Shown: piece by piece, positions 26,559 through 37,760 of the stretch
Layout: every line of letters begins with the position of its first letter
How positions within the stretch are numbered: position 1 is the stretch's first letter
Source: Aureimonas ureilytica DSM 18598 = NBRC 106430
GTDB taxonomy: Bacteria; Pseudomonadota; Alphaproteobacteria; Rhizobiales; Rhizobiaceae
Assembly: GCF_000382705.1 (NCBI RefSeq)
Contig: NZ_ARQE01000004.1
Coordinates: 218,197-282,196, forward strand
Length of the DNA: 64,000 nt
Direction of reading: 5' to 3'
Program-made: the position numbers and the translations under genes
Notes under the pieces: generated by a model
The model's input: the letters and a program-made list of their open reading frames with translations, nothing else
What the model was told of the DNA's origin: nothing
The model's database searches: none

Positions 26559-27482
26559 ATGCTCGCCCGCCTCGGCCACCCGTACATCCTTCTGGGCGCC
26601 ACCGCGCTGATCTGGGGCGCCAACGCGGTGGCCGGCAAGCTCGCGGTCGGCCATGTCTCGCCCATGCTCCTGACCTTCCTGCGCTGGTCGATCGCAGTGG
26701 TGGTGCTCCTGCCCTTCGTTCGGCCGCATCTGAAACGCGACCGCGAGGCGCTGAAGGGGCGCTTCGGCTATTTTCTCCTGATCGGCCTTCTCGGCTTCAC
26801 GGGCTTCAACTCGATCTTCTATCTCGCCCTTTCCTACACGAGCGCCATCCATGCGATGATCGTGCAGTCCTCCATGCCGCTCGTGGTCTTCGTCGGCATG
26901 TTCGCCCTGTTTCGCGCGCGCACCACGGCGCTGCAGGTCGTCGGCTTCGGGCTGACGCTGATCGGCGTCCTTCTCACCGCCGCCCATGGCGAGCCGGCGA
27001 CGCTCCTGCATCTCGAAGTGAACCGGGGCGACGCGCTGATGCTGGTCGCGGTTCTCACCTTCGGCGCCTACACGATCCTCCTGTCGCGCAAGCCGAACGT
27101 CCATTGGCTGAGCTCGATCTTCCTGATCTCGCTCGTCGCCGCCCTCACCTCGCTGCCGATCGCGATCGCGGAAGCCGCGATGGGCTATCTGCAATGGCCG
27201 GACGCCCAGGGCTGGGCCGTGGTCGTCTTCAGCGTCCTCCTGCCCTCCATCATCTCGCAGAGCCTTTATATCCGGAGCATCGAGATGATCGGCGCGAACC
27301 GGGCCAATCTCTTCGTCAATCTCGTGCCGATCTTCGGCACGCTGCTGGCGGTCGCGATCCTCGGCGAGCCGCTCTACGCCTATCATGTCGTCGCGCTGAC
27401 GCTGGTTCTGGGCGGCATCATGCTGGCGGAAGCCGGCAAGCGCGGCCAGCGCCTCGCCAATCGGCCGAAGCCCGCGCGCTGA
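26559..27482 (+). CDS. DMT-superfamily (EamA) transporter
   Basis: A 307-residue inner-membrane protein with ten hydrophobic helices in two EamA repeats (about 8-140 and 150-290). Typical motifs are 'LIWGANAVAGKLAVGHVSPMLLTFLRW' near the start (split by hydrophobic residues), 'FYLALSYTSAIHAMIVQSSMPL' and 'LVPIFGTLLAVAILGEPLY'. The substrate is unknown. It sits alone on the plus strand between purA and serA; the gene is convergent with serA and shares its terminator region. Distinct in sequence from the transporter at 781-1740. Confidence 0.87.
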   Translation: MLARLGHPYILLGATALIWGANAVAGKLAVGHVSPMLLTFLRWSIAVVVLLPFVRPHLKRDREALKGRFGYFLLIGLLGFTGFNSIFYLALSYTSAIHAMIVQSSMPLVVFVGMFALFRARTTALQVVGFGLTLIGVLLTAAHGEPATLLHLEVNRGDALMLVAVLTFGAYTILLSRKPNVHWLSSIFLISLVAALTSLPIAIAEAAMGYLQWPDAQGWAVVVFSVLLPSIISQSLYIRSIEMIGANRANLFVNLVPIFGTLLAVAILGEPLYAYHVVALTLVLGGIMLAEAGKRGQRLANRPKPAR

Positions 27483-27500
27483 CCACCCCCAAAGCAAACG

Positions 27501-27534
27501 AAAAGGGGCAGAGCGGTCGCCCGCCCTGCCCCTT
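27501..27534 (-). terminator. Terminator of serA (possibly bidirectional)
   Basis: Stem AAGGGGCAG / CTGCCCCTT around a 14-nt loop. On the minus strand it runs into TTTTCG, fitting serA termination; on the plus strand T residues are lacking. Confidence 0.75.
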
Positions 27535-27557
27535 CAAATCAAACTCGATCGGTCCGA

Positions 27558-29150
27558 TCAGACCTCGAAGGTCAGCATCTTGGCCTGACCGATGGCGTTG
27601 AGGCCGCGGATCTCCTCGAGGAACTCCTCGCTCAGCGGCTCGTCCAGATAGATCACGGCGATGGCGCTGCCGCCCTGCTCGTCGCGGCCGAGATGGAAGT
27701 TGGCGATGTTGATGCCGGCCTTGCCGAAGGCGGTGCCGAGCTGGCCGATGACGCCCGGAACGTCCTTATTGGCCGTGTAGAGCATGTAGCGGCCGACATC
27801 GGCCTCCATGTTGATGCCCTTGATCTGGATGAAGCGCGGCTTGCCGTCCGAGAAGGTCGTGCCCGCCACCGAGCGCGTCTGCTTCTTGGTCTTCACCGTG
27901 ACCATGACATAGCCGTCGAACACGCCGGTCTTGTCGCGGCGCACCTCGGAGACGGCGATGCCGCGCTCCTTGGCCATGAGCGGCGCGGAGACCATGTTGA
28001 CCGTCTGCACCTGCGCCTTGAGAAGGCCGGCAATCGCGGCGGCCGTCAGGGCGCGGGTGTTCATCGTGCCCGGCGCGCCGTCATAGACGATCTCCACCGC
28101 GTCGATCGCCTCTTCCGTCAGCTGGCCGGCGAAGGAGCCGAGGATTTCGGCGAGCTTCACGTAGGGCGTCAGGATCGGCGCCTCTTCGGCGGTGATCGAG
28201 GGCATGTTGAGCGCGTTCGACACCGCGCCGTTGACGAGGTAGTCGGCCATCTGCTCGGCCACCTGGAGCGCCACGTTCTCCTGCGCTTCCGTGGTGGAGG
28301 CGCCGAGATGCGGCGTGCAGACCACGTTGTCGAGGCCGAAGAGCGGCGAGTCTGTCGCCGGCTCGACCTCGAACACGTCGATGCCCGCGCCTGCCACATG
28401 GCCGGCCTTGATCGCGTCCGCCAGGTCCTTCTCGACGATCAGTCCGCCGCGCGCGCAGTTGATGATGCGCACGCCCTTCTTCATCGTGGCGATCGCCTTG
28501 GCGTCGATGATGTTGCGCGTCTTGTCGGTCAGCGGCGTGTGCAGCGTGATGAAGTCGGCACGCTTGAAGAGGTCTTCCAGCTCGACCTTCTCGATGCCCA
28601 TCTCGCGCGCCCGCTCTTCCGACAGGAACGGGTCGAAGCCGATCACCTTCATCTTGAGGCCGACGCCGCGCGACGCGACGATCGAGCCGATATTGCCGCA
28701 GCCGATGACGCCCAGCACCTTGCCGGTGATCTCGACGCCCATGAAGCGGTTCTTCTCCCACTTGCCGGCCTGGGTGGAGGCGTCGGCGGCGGGCAGCTGG
28801 CGGGCGGTCGCGAACATCATGGCGACGGCGTGCTCGGCCGTGGTGATGGAATTGCCGAAGGGCGTGTTCATCACGATGATGCCCTTCCGGCTGGCGGCCG
28901 GAATGTCGACATTGTCGACGCCGATGCCGGCGCGGCCGATGACCTTGAGGTTCGTGGCGGCGTCGATGATCTTCTCGGTGACCTTGGTCGCCGAGCGGAT
29001 GGCGAGGCCGTCATACTGGCCGATCACCTCGAGGAGCTTCTCCTTGTCCTTGCCGAGGTCGGGCAGGTAGTCGACCTCGACGCCGCGATCCTTGAAGATC
29101 TGGACGGCGGTGGGGGAAAGCTTGTCGGAAACGAGAACGCGGGGTGCCAT
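27558..29150 (-). CDS. serA: D-3-phosphoglycerate dehydrogenase
   Basis: A 530-residue enzyme for the first step of serine synthesis (3-phosphoglycerate to 3-phosphohydroxypyruvate, NAD). The nucleotide-binding core has 'VLGVIGCGNIGSIVA' (GxGxxG). Catalytic residues are visible: Arg in 'NCARGGLIVEKD', Glu in 'IDVFEVEPA' and His in 'TPHLGASTTEAQ'. After the catalytic part comes an intervening domain and a C-terminal ACT domain (about 455-530, 'DVPGVIGQLGTAFGKAGINIANFHLGR'), indicating the long type-1 form. It follows serC by 182 nt, a serC-serA unit that would be controlled by the serC leader. Confidence 0.97.
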   Translation of the reverse strand: MAPRVLVSDKLSPTAVQIFKDRGVEVDYLPDLGKDKEKLLEVIGQYDGLAIRSATKVTEKIIDAATNLKVIGRAGIGVDNVDIPAASRKGIIVMNTPFGNSITTAEHAVAMMFATARQLPAADASTQAGKWEKNRFMGVEITGKVLGVIGCGNIGSIVASRGVGLKMKVIGFDPFLSEERAREMGIEKVELEDLFKRADFITLHTPLTDKTRNIIDAKAIATMKKGVRIINCARGGLIVEKDLADAIKAGHVAGAGIDVFEVEPATDSPLFGLDNVVCTPHLGASTTEAQENVALQVAEQMADYLVNGAVSNALNMPSITAEEAPILTPYVKLAEILGSFAGQLTEEAIDAVEIVYDGAPGTMNTRALTAAAIAGLLKAQVQTVNMVSAPLMAKERGIAVSEVRRDKTGVFDGYVMVTVKTKKQTRSVAGTTFSDGKPRFIQIKGINMEADVGRYMLYTANKDVPGVIGQLGTAFGKAGINIANFHLGRDEQGGSAIAVIYLDEPLSEEFLEEIRGLNAIGQAKMLTFEV

Positions 29151-29295
29151 GGGGGAAGTCCTCTGCCGGGCGCACGGGCGCGAAACGCGGTGCGAGCGAA
29201 GATGAAACGAAAGGGAAAGGGGATGCGCGAGCCGGAGCCCGCCACGAGGGGGCCGCTCCGGGGATCAGCGATCGGGGCGCGCGAGGCGCCGCAAG

Positions 29296-29318
29296 CGGCC
29301 CTCCGGTCAGGAGGGCCG
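29296..29318 (-). terminator. Hairpin between serC and serA
   Basis: 9-bp perfect stem CGGCCCTCC / GGAGGGCCG with a 5-nt loop, 14 nt after the serC stop. There is no T run, so it may pause or stabilise the serC 3' end rather than terminate; read-through into serA is expected. Confidence 0.4.
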
Positions 29319-29332
29319 AACAAGGATCGAGC

Positions 29333-30508
29333 TCAGGCGGCCTGCGCCAGGGACGCCTTCTGCGTCTCGTAGGCATAGGCGAGCCAGGGCATGAGCGCTT
29401 CGACATCCACCGTCTCGACGGTCGCGCCGGTCCAGATGCGAAGGCCGGCGGGCGCATCGCGATAGGCGCCGATATCGAGGGCGACGCCCTCCTTCTCCAG
29501 AAGCGAGGCGACGCCCTTGGCGAAGGCTTCCTGCGCGTCCTTCGGCAAGGCCGTCAGCGCCGGGTCGGTGAACTGGAGGCAGACCGAGGTGTTGGAGCGG
29601 ATCTCGGCCGACTTGGCGAGGAAACCGATCCAGCCGTTGGCCTCGACGAAGCGTTCGATCACCGCGAGATTGGCGTTGGCGCGCTCCTTCAGGCCTTCCA
29701 GCCCGCCGACCGACTTGCCCCACTGGAGCGCGTCCAGATAATCCTCGACGCAGAGCATCGAGGGCGTGTTGATCGTCTCGCCCTTGAAGATGCCCTCGAT
29801 CAGCTTGCCGCCCGAGGTCAGGCGGAAGATCTTCGGCAGCGGCCAGGCCGGCTTGTAGGTCAGAAGACGCTCGACGGCTCGGGGGCTGAGGATCAGCATG
29901 CCATGGGCCGCTTCGCCGCCCATGACCTTCTGCCAGGAGAAGGTCACGACATCGAGCTTGTCCCAGGGCAGGTCCTGCGCGAAGGCGGCCGAGGTCGCGT
30001 CGCAGATGGTGAGACCCTGGCGATCGGCCGGGATCTTGTCGCCGTTGGGCACGCGCACGCCGGAGGTCGTGCCGTTCCAGGTGAAGACGACGTCGTTGTC
30101 GAAGTTCACGTCGGCGAAATCGACGATCTCGCCATAGCCCGCTTCCAGAACGCGGGCGTCGGTGAGCTTGAGCTGCTTGACGGCATCCGTCACCCAGCCC
30201 GAGCCGAAGCTTTCCCAGGCGACCATGTCGACCGGGCGAGCGCCGAGCAGCGACCACATCGCCATCTCGACCGCACCGGTGTCGGACGCGGGAACGATGC
30301 CGATGCGATAATCGGCGGGAACCTGAAGAATCTCGCGGGTGTCCTCGATGGCCTGCGCGAGCTTGGTCTTGCCGAGCTTGGCGCGGTGCGAGCGACCGAG
30401 AGCGGCGTCGCTCAGGGCTTCCAGCGTCCAACCGGGACGCTTGGCGCAAGGACCAGAGGAAAAACGGGGATTGGCCGGACGCGTGGTCGGCTTGGCGATC
30501 TGTGCCAT
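29333..30508 (-). CDS. serC: Phosphoserine transaminase
   Basis: A 391-residue PLP enzyme (class V) converting 3-phosphohydroxypyruvate to phosphoserine, the step after SerA. It is the alphaproteobacterial type: '[19 protein letters not shown]' at the start, '[16 protein letters not shown]', '[26 protein letters not shown]' (PLP Lys in 'SWQKVMGGE', about residue 197), '[15 protein letters not shown]' and '[18 protein letters not shown]'. ATG 30508 is preceded by a structured leader that matches the serC RNA motif. Next gene in the unit is serA. Confidence 0.96.
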   Translation of the reverse strand: MAQIAKPTTRPANPRFSSGPCAKRPGWTLEALSDAALGRSHRAKLGKTKLAQAIEDTREILQVPADYRIGIVPASDTGAVEMAMWSLLGARPVDMVAWESFGSGWVTDAVKQLKLTDARVLEAGYGEIVDFADVNFDNDVVFTWNGTTSGVRVPNGDKIPADRQGLTICDATSAAFAQDLPWDKLDVVTFSWQKVMGGEAAHGMLILSPRAVERLLTYKPAWPLPKIFRLTSGGKLIEGIFKGETINTPSMLCVEDYLDALQWGKSVGGLEGLKERANANLAVIERFVEANGWIGFLAKSAEIRSNTSVCLQFTDPALTALPKDAQEAFAKGVASLLEKEGVALDIGAYRDAPAGLRIWTGATVETVDVEALMPWLAYAYETQKASLAQAA

Positions 30509-30555
30509 AAGTGGCTACCCTTACAGATAGAAGCGCCTCGTTGGGGAGGCGTGTC
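30509..30555 (-). ncRNA. Candidate serC leader RNA (5' UTR element)
   Basis: Directly upstream of serC the transcript can fold two adjacent hairpins: CGCCTC / GAGGCG (30552-30535 on the minus strand, loop CCCAAC) and CTATC / GGTAG (30531-30516, loop TGTAAG), the second only 7 nt before the ATG. This resembles the serC leader motif described in Rfam for alphaproteobacterial serC-serA operons. The fold is visible; identity with that family is from memory. Confidence 0.55.
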
Positions 30556-30638
30556 CCACGGACGGGAATACGGGGAGTTCCTTTCCCAGTCAAGTGACGC
30601 CGCGATGACAGGGCGTGCCGCGTCAGGCCCGAAACAGC

Positions 30639-30662
30639 AAAAAGGGCGGGTTGCCCCGCCCT
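30639..30662 (-). terminator. Terminator of the outer-membrane barrel gene
   Basis: Minus-strand stem AAGGGCGGG / CCCGCCCTT with a short loop followed by five T, 39 nt after the stop at 30701. Confidence 0.88.
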
Positions 30663-30700
30663 TCTTCACCCATCGAAACGTGGAGGAACCGCGCCCGGTC

Positions 30701-31486
30701 CTACCAGAGGCTGTAGCGCAGGCCCGCCGAGATCGTGTGGCGGTCGAAGCCGCCGTCCGAGCCCGTGACCGTCTGGCCGGGCAGGCCGACCTTGTCGCCG
30801 CCGAGCTTGTAATTGTCGCCGCCTTCCACGTTCATGTAGCGGTAGCCGACATCGAGCTGGAGGTTCTTGGAGATGTCGTAGGCGACACCCGCCGAGACCG
30901 ACCAGGCGAAGCGCCAGGATTCCTCGCCCTTGAGCGGGGTGGTGGCGCAGAAGACCGCCGAGCAGGCTTCGAGGGTGGGCGAATCGTAGTTCAGGTGCAC
31001 CGCGCCGACGCCGCCGCCGACATAGGGCGTGAAGCCGGCGACCGTGCCGAGATCGACATAGGCGTTGGCCATCACGTCCCACATCGAGGCCTCGCCCCGA
31101 TCGCGCAGGTTGCAGCCCGCGCCGCAGTAGAGGGAGGCCTGCGTGAAGCCGTTGAAGTCCGGCTTGGAGTAGCGCGCGGTCACGTCGGTCCGCAGCATGT
31201 CGGTCAGGCGGTAACCGATGCCGACGCCGCCGCCGAAGGTCTCGTCGAGGCTGGCGTCGCGATAGGCTTCGCTTTGCGAGGAGAAGGGCGCGCGCAGCGT
31301 GCGCTCGCCGTCGAGATCGGAGCGGAAGTCGTAGGTCACGTCGCCGCGCAGATACCAGCCCGTGCCGATCTCGACCGGCTGCAATTCGGGCGCCTCGCGG
31401 TAGATCGGCCCGAGATCGGCAGCCAGGGCTGCACCCGGCAGGGAAAGCGCGGCGGCGCCGAGGAGGAGAAGGGTCTTGAGGGTCAT
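30701..31486 (-). CDS. Omp25/Omp31-like outer-membrane beta-barrel protein
   Basis: A 261-residue small beta-barrel. The signal peptide is 'MTLKTLLLLGAAALSLPGAALA' (cleaved before ADLGP). Mature features: 'GWYLRGDVTYDF', alternating strands such as 'GGGVGIGYRLTDMLRTDVTARY' and 'WDVMANAYVDLG-x-VAGFTPYVGGGVG', and the C-terminal barrel-closing 'HTISAGLRYSLW' ending in an aromatic residue. It is similar to rhizobial Omp25/31 proteins. Cys pairs occur ('YCGAGCN', 'ACSAVFCA'). ATG 31486 is chosen for the signal peptide. It is a paralogue of the barrel at 31716-32513; a perfect CtrA box lies 79 nt upstream. Confidence 0.9.
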   Translation of the reverse strand: MTLKTLLLLGAAALSLPGAALAADLGPIYREAPELQPVEIGTGWYLRGDVTYDFRSDLDGERTLRAPFSSQSEAYRDASLDETFGGGVGIGYRLTDMLRTDVTARYSKPDFNGFTQASLYCGAGCNLRDRGEASMWDVMANAYVDLGTVAGFTPYVGGGVGAVHLNYDSPTLEACSAVFCATTPLKGEESWRFAWSVSAGVAYDISKNLQLDVGYRYMNVEGGDNYKLGGDKVGLPGQTVTGSDGGFDRHTISAGLRYSLW

Positions 31487-31564
31487 CGCGATCGGCCTCG
31501 AAACGAAAGATGCGTTGGAAGCGGATCGCAGCCCGCTTGCTGCGTTAACCATGCCGGACAATGC

Positions 31565-31579
31565 TTAACTGCGGGTTAA
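31565..31579. promoter_or_regulatory. Perfect CtrA-type box upstream of the barrel gene
   Basis: TTAA at 31565-31568, seven bases, TTAA at 31576-31579: the full CtrA consensus TTAA-N7-TTAA, 79-93 nt before the start at 31486. Further TTAA half-sites occur at 31545-31548 and 31589-31592. Confidence 0.65.
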
Positions 31580-31640
31580 CCCTGTTCCTTAACCCTGCCA
31601 CGATGGTTCGCTCGGGTTACGAAGTGCTCTCGCCGCCACG

Positions 31641-31675
31641 AAAAAGGCCGCCCTCCCCATCCGGGAAGAGCGGCC
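31641..31675 (-). terminator. Terminator of the second outer-membrane barrel gene
   Basis: 13-bp stem GGCCGCTCTTCCC / GGGGAGGGCGGCC (two G-T pairs), loop GGAT, then five T on the minus strand; 41 nt after the stop at 31716. Confidence 0.92.
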
Positions 31676-31715
31676 CTTCGATGCCTGTCAGACACTCGGC
31701 CGGAGGCCGAAGGTC

Positions 31716-32513
31716 TTAGTAGAAGGAGTAGCGCAGACCCGCGCGGATGGCGTGGAGGTTGAAGCCGTTGTCGCGGCCCTGGACGCCCGTGGCGCCAGCG
31801 GCGCGGTCGCCGGCGTCGAAGGCGAAGGCCTCGCCTTCCGAAACGCGGGTGTAGCGATAGCCGACGTCGAGCGCGAGGGAGTGGGTCAGGTCGATGCTCG
31901 CGCCCGCCATGAGCGAGGCGGCGAAGCGCCAGCTGTCGAGGCCTTCATGGATGCCGACATAGTTGTTGGCATCGCCGCAGTTCGGCGCGCAGACTTCGTT
32001 GCGCATCTCGCCGTAGCTGACATTCGCGAAGCCGACGCCGGCGCCGATATAGGGCGTGACCGCGCCGAAATAGCCGAGATCGACATAGGCGTTGGCCATG
32101 ACGGTCCAGAGATCGGCCTTCGAGCTGTCGTTGAAGCGGCAGCCGGAATAGCCGAACGAGTAGGCGCAGTCGCTCGAGCCCTTGACCTTGAAATTGTAGT
32201 AGTCGGCGGTCAGATCGGTGCGGAAATGGTCGGCCCAACGATAGCCGACGCCGCCGCCGACGCTGTAGCCGTCCTTGAACTCGATCGAGGAGTAACGGAA
32301 ATCGTCGCCATAGAGGCCGCTATGGGCGTCGAAATAGCGGTAGGACCCCGAGGTCTCGCTCGAGAACGCGTAGCCGGCGTCCGCGCGGATGTACCAGCCG
32401 CTGTAGTCGGCGGGCGCGTCAACGACCGGGATCGGCTCGATGATGTCGGCGGCCTTGGCAGCCATGGGGGAAAGGAAGGCGCTCGCCAGAAGGGCGACAG
32501 CAAGCCGGTTCAT
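31716..32513 (-). CDS. Omp25/Omp31-like outer-membrane beta-barrel protein
   Basis: A 265-residue paralogue of the barrel at 30701-31486 in the same orientation. Signal peptide 'MNRLAVALLASAFLSPMAAKA' with cleavage before ADIIEP. Shared blocks include 'GWYIRADAGYAF', 'GGGVGYRWADHFRTDLTADYYNFK', 'DLWTVMANAYVDLGYFGAVTPYIGAGVGFA' (split) and C-terminal 'IRAGLRYSFY'. Cys residues occupy matching loops ('DCAYSFGYSGC', 'VCAPNCG'). The tandem pair probably arose by duplication. It has its own terminator and promoter region. A near-consensus CtrA box lies 73 nt upstream. Confidence 0.9.
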   Translation of the reverse strand: MNRLAVALLASAFLSPMAAKAADIIEPIPVVDAPADYSGWYIRADAGYAFSSETSGSYRYFDAHSGLYGDDFRYSSIEFKDGYSVGGGVGYRWADHFRTDLTADYYNFKVKGSSDCAYSFGYSGCRFNDSSKADLWTVMANAYVDLGYFGAVTPYIGAGVGFANVSYGEMRNEVCAPNCGDANNYVGIHEGLDSWRFAASLMAGASIDLTHSLALDVGYRYTRVSEGEAFAFDAGDRAAGATGVQGRDNGFNLHAIRAGLRYSFY

Positions 32514-32811
32514 ATCAAAGATCTCCAGACTTCGAACACGCAGCGGCTTGGGTTCCGCAGTGCCTTCAAATCTAAAGATTAATGATTAACCGAAGATTAC
32601 CTTCCGTTGGGGCAGAGGCCCAGTCCGTGGCTTGAGCGCAACAGTGCGCGTGCAAGCCGAGGGTCTGCCGGGGGTCTGAGAGGGCCACGCCCCTTGCCCT
32701 CCCCCAAAAGAGAGATCGGCCGCCACGTCCCCAATCTGGGTGAAGCGTCCTCGGCCGGAGGCCGAAAGGGGTTGTCCGACGCGGTCGAGACACCGGAACG
32801 CGAGCGATGGA
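32514..32811. other. Gene-free region between glmM and the barrel gene
   Basis: About 300 nt without a supportable gene. It holds the AT-rich CtrA-like site (32586-32600). A small palindrome TCGGCC-GGA-GGCCGA occurs at 32750-32764 and again downstream of the barrel gene at 31696-31710. The rest is GC-rich with no ribosome-binding site plus start that looks real. Confidence 0.45.
32586..32600. promoter_or_regulatory. CtrA-type box (TTAA-N7-TTAC) upstream of second barrel gene
   Basis: TTAA at 32586-32589, seven bases, TTAC at 32597-32600; seven of eight consensus positions. An extra TTAA is at 32579-32582. It lies 73-87 nt before the start at 32513, matching the spacing of the perfect box before the paralogue. 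Confidence 0.5.
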
Positions 32812-32842
32812 CTAAACCCGCCGAACCGAGCCGGCGGGCTTT
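32812..32842 (-). terminator. Terminator of glmM
   Basis: Minus-strand stem AAAGCCCGCCG / CGGCGGGTTT (one G-T pair) with a 7-nt loop, ending in TTTAG; starts 13 nt after the glmM stop. Confidence 0.75.
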
Positions 32843-32854
32843 GCCGACCGCCTC

Positions 32855-34204
32855 TCAGGCCGCGGTGCGGCGCAGGACGTCCACGATATCGTCCACCACG
32901 TCCGAGACGAGGCGCGCGTCGTCGCCTTCGGCCATGACGCGGATCAAGGGCTCGGTGCCGGACGGACGGATCACGAGGCGGCCGGACTGGCCGAGCCGCT
33001 CGCGGCCGAGATTGATGACGTCCTGCACGCTCGGCAGTTCCAGCGGCGCGCCGCCGCCGAAGCGCACGTTCTTCAGGACCTGCGGCACCGGCTCGAACTT
33101 GCGACAGACCTCGGACACGGTGCCGCCGGCCTTGCGCACCACGGCGAGCACCTGCAGCGCCGAGACGAGCCCGTCGCCCGTCGTGCCGAAATCCGACAGG
33201 ACGATATGGCCGCTCTGCTCGCCGCCGACATTGTAGCCATGCTGGCGCATGTGCTCCACGACATAGCGATCGCCGACCTTGGTGCGGGCGAGCTGGATCT
33301 GGCGGTCATTGAAGAAGCGCTCCAGACCGAGATTGGACATGATCGTCGCCACCACGCCGCCGGCGGCGAGGCGCCCGTCCTCGGACCAGGCTTCGCCGAT
33401 CACCGCCATGATCTGGTCGCCGTCGACGATCTCGCCGTGCTCGTCCACGATCAGCACTCGGTCGGCGTCGCCATCGAGCGCGATGCCGATATCGGCGCGC
33501 ACTTCGCGCACCTTGGAGCGGAGCGCGTCCGGGCTGGTGGAGCCGCAATTGAGATTGATATTGGTGCCGTTCGGCTCGACGCCGAGCTTCACCACTTCGG
33601 CGCCGAGCTCCCAGAGAACGTCGGGCGCGACGCGATAGGCCGCGCCATTGGCGCAGTCGATGGCGACCCTGACGCCATCCAGCGACAGCTCGCGCGGCAG
33701 CGTGCGCTTGGCGAACTCGGCATAGCGGTCCCGGCCGCCATCGTCGTAATGCTTGGCGCGGCCGAGATGCGAGCCGACCGACAGGCGCGAGCTCAGATCC
33801 TCGTCGATCAGCCGGTTGATCTCGGCCTCCAGTTCGTCCGACAGCTTGTAGCCGTCCGGCCCGAAGAGCTTGATGCCATTGTCCTCGAACGGATTGTGCG
33901 AGGCGGAGATCATGACGCCGATATCGGCGCGCATGGAGCGCGTCAGCATGGCGACGGCCGGCGTGGGAATCGGACCGAGCATCAGCACGTCGACGCCCAC
34001 GGCCGTGAAGCCCGCGCAGAGCGCCGGCTCCAGCATGTAGCCGGACAGGCGCGTGTCCTTGCCGATCACGACGCGGTGCCGGTAGTTGCCGCGCTGGAAG
34101 GCAAGGCCGGCGGCCATGCCGACCTTCATGGCGATTTCCGGCGTCATCGGATGGCGGTTGACGCGGCCGCGAATGCCGTCGGTGCCGAAATAGGATTTGG
34201 CCAT
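32855..34204 (-). CDS. glmM: Phosphoglucosamine mutase
   Basis: A 449-residue enzyme converting glucosamine-6-phosphate to glucosamine-1-phosphate for peptidoglycan and LPS. The N-terminus '[13 protein letters not shown]' and the active-site loop '[13 protein letters not shown]' with phospho-Ser102 are diagnostic. The metal loop is '[14 protein letters not shown]', the sugar loop '[12 protein letters not shown]' and the C-terminal phosphate loop '[15 protein letters not shown]'. It is the last gene of the minus-strand tol-pal-ftsH-glmM block, but a strong terminator separates it from ftsH, so it probably has its own promoter. Confidence 0.98.
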   Translation of the reverse strand: MAKSYFGTDGIRGRVNRHPMTPEIAMKVGMAAGLAFQRGNYRHRVVIGKDTRLSGYMLEPALCAGFTAVGVDVLMLGPIPTPAVAMLTRSMRADIGVMISASHNPFEDNGIKLFGPDGYKLSDELEAEINRLIDEDLSSRLSVGSHLGRAKHYDDGGRDRYAEFAKRTLPRELSLDGVRVAIDCANGAAYRVAPDVLWELGAEVVKLGVEPNGTNINLNCGSTSPDALRSKVREVRADIGIALDGDADRVLIVDEHGEIVDGDQIMAVIGEAWSEDGRLAAGGVVATIMSNLGLERFFNDRQIQLARTKVGDRYVVEHMRQHGYNVGGEQSGHIVLSDFGTTGDGLVSALQVLAVVRKAGGTVSEVCRKFEPVPQVLKNVRFGGGAPLELPSVQDVINLGRERLGQSGRLVIRPSGTEPLIRVMAEGDDARLVSDVVDDIVDVLRRTAA

Positions 34205-34321
34205 GGTGTTCCCCTCGCCGTCTCGTTCCCTGCCCTAGCCGCGCCCCCGATCGGTCGTGGGCCTGCGAGGGCGGGATGCGAGATCGCGGCGTCCCCCGCC
34301 TGCGATCCCGTGCCCTTCACC

Positions 34322-34348
34322 AAAAAAGGCGGGCCGAGGCCCGCCTTT
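34322..34348 (-). terminator. Terminator of ftsH
   Basis: Minus-strand stem AAAGGCGGGCC / GGCCCGCCTTT with a tiny loop and six T, 24 nt after the ftsH stop. Confidence 0.93.
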
Positions 34349-34371
34349 CGCTCGATGGTTCCTCTGCCGCC

Positions 34372-36308
<1,937 letters not shown>

Positions 36309-36312
<4 letters not shown>

Positions 36313-37760
36313 CCGTCCTGGAAATGCGCCCTGGCGACCGTGCGTCCATCGACGCAGGAGGCTTCGACTTGCCCTCGAATGTAGGTGTACGCCACCCCCT
36401 TGCCAACAGGTTCACCGTGATTTGCGGCATTTTGGAGCCGGCCGGTTAACGCGGCCCGCGCCGGGAAGACCAAATCCGCGCAAACGCGCCAGCCGACCCG
36501 GCAGGACAGGCGCAAGGGCACTGCCGCCGCGTCCCCCGCGCGACGGGTCAAATCGGGATGCACGGCGCGGATCACCCCGGCCTCGTCCAGCGTGATCGGC
36601 AGGGTGCCGTACCGTGCCCCTCCCCTGCCCGAACGACCATAGGCGGCGATCCGCCCCCATGAATCCTCGGGGGATCGCTCGATGTCGAACCTCCGGTCGA
36701 AACAGGCGCGGGGCGCGTTTGACGGCCATAGGAGATCGGGCGGCCCCTCGCGGCCATATTCGCGGCCGGCGCGCACATGTCCCGCCCGCCATTCCACACG
36801 CGCCCCACCGAGCGTCGACGCGCCCTGCGGCTCCGTGTCGATCCGGCGGGCGAGACGGTCGAGCGCCTCGGCGGCGGGCGGATAGAGCGCGCCGCCGGCC
36901 GCCGTCACGGCGCGCGACAGGAGACGGGCATCAGTCGCCTGCGTCGGCCATTCGACCTCGCCGAGCGGGGACACCGCGAGGTCGCCGCGCGCGACGAGCG
37001 CGTCCAGCCGAGCCGCCAGGTCCTCATCCTCGACCGTCCGCAGCCGTCCAGCCGCATCCAGCGCCGCGAGAATCGCGCGCTCTTCGCTCGGCGAGTGCGG
37101 CGCGGCACGCAGCCGGGCGCGGGCAAATCGAAGGTCGCGATTGGTCGGATCATCTGCGGCGCACACGCCGGCCCTTTCGACGATCGCAACGAGGTCGCGC
37201 TTCGGAAGCGTCAGAAACGGGCGCAGGAGCACCAAGCCGGGTTCGAGATCGCGCCAGGCGCGCATTCCCGCGAGCGCCGTGCCGCGTGCCCCGCGCTCCC
37301 GCGCCAGGAGATACGTTTCGATCTGGTCGTCGCGGTGATGGGCGGTGAGAATCGCGCCCGCGCCGATCGCATGAGCGTGCGCGGCTAGTCGCTCGTAGCG
37401 CGCCGCGCGGGCCTTGGCCGAGACGTTCCCGCGCAGCGGCGCGGTGCGATTCCAGAATAGCGTGCGATGCGGCAGATCGAGGCTTCGGGCGATCCGCGCG
37501 ACTTCGGCCGCTTCCGCCGCGCTCTCTGGCCGCAAGCCATGATCGACGGTCGCGACCTCGATCGCTCGGGGCAGACGGCCCGACGCCCGCGCTTCGGCAC
37601 CGGCGAGAAGCAGCGCCAGGGAATCCGGCCCGCCGGAAACGGCGAGAAGCAGGCCGCCATGGCGGCGATCGGGAGGGCAAGATGCGAGCGCGGCCTGAAG
37701 GGCGAGAATCGCGGCGTCGAGCGGCCCGGCGCCACCCGGCGCGGAGCCGCCGTCGCGCAT
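36309..37760 (-). CDS. tilS: tRNA(Ile)-lysidine synthase
   Basis: A 483-residue ATP-dependent enzyme that adds lysine to C34 of tRNA-Ile(CAU), changing its decoding from AUG to AUA. The PP-loop '[13 protein letters not shown]' (SGGPDS, 42-47), '[10 protein letters not shown]', '[15 protein letters not shown]' and '[14 protein letters not shown]' identify the family; the C-terminal part is the poorly conserved tRNA-binding region. The start ATG overlaps the cpoB stop and the stop overlaps the ftsH start, both as ATGA. Length is slightly above the family average. Confidence 0.95.

Noticed and set aside
29144-31579. Long plus-strand frame (811 residues) opposite serC and the first barrel gene
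   Set aside because: Antisense GC shadow of genuine minus-strand genes; no domains, skewed composition.
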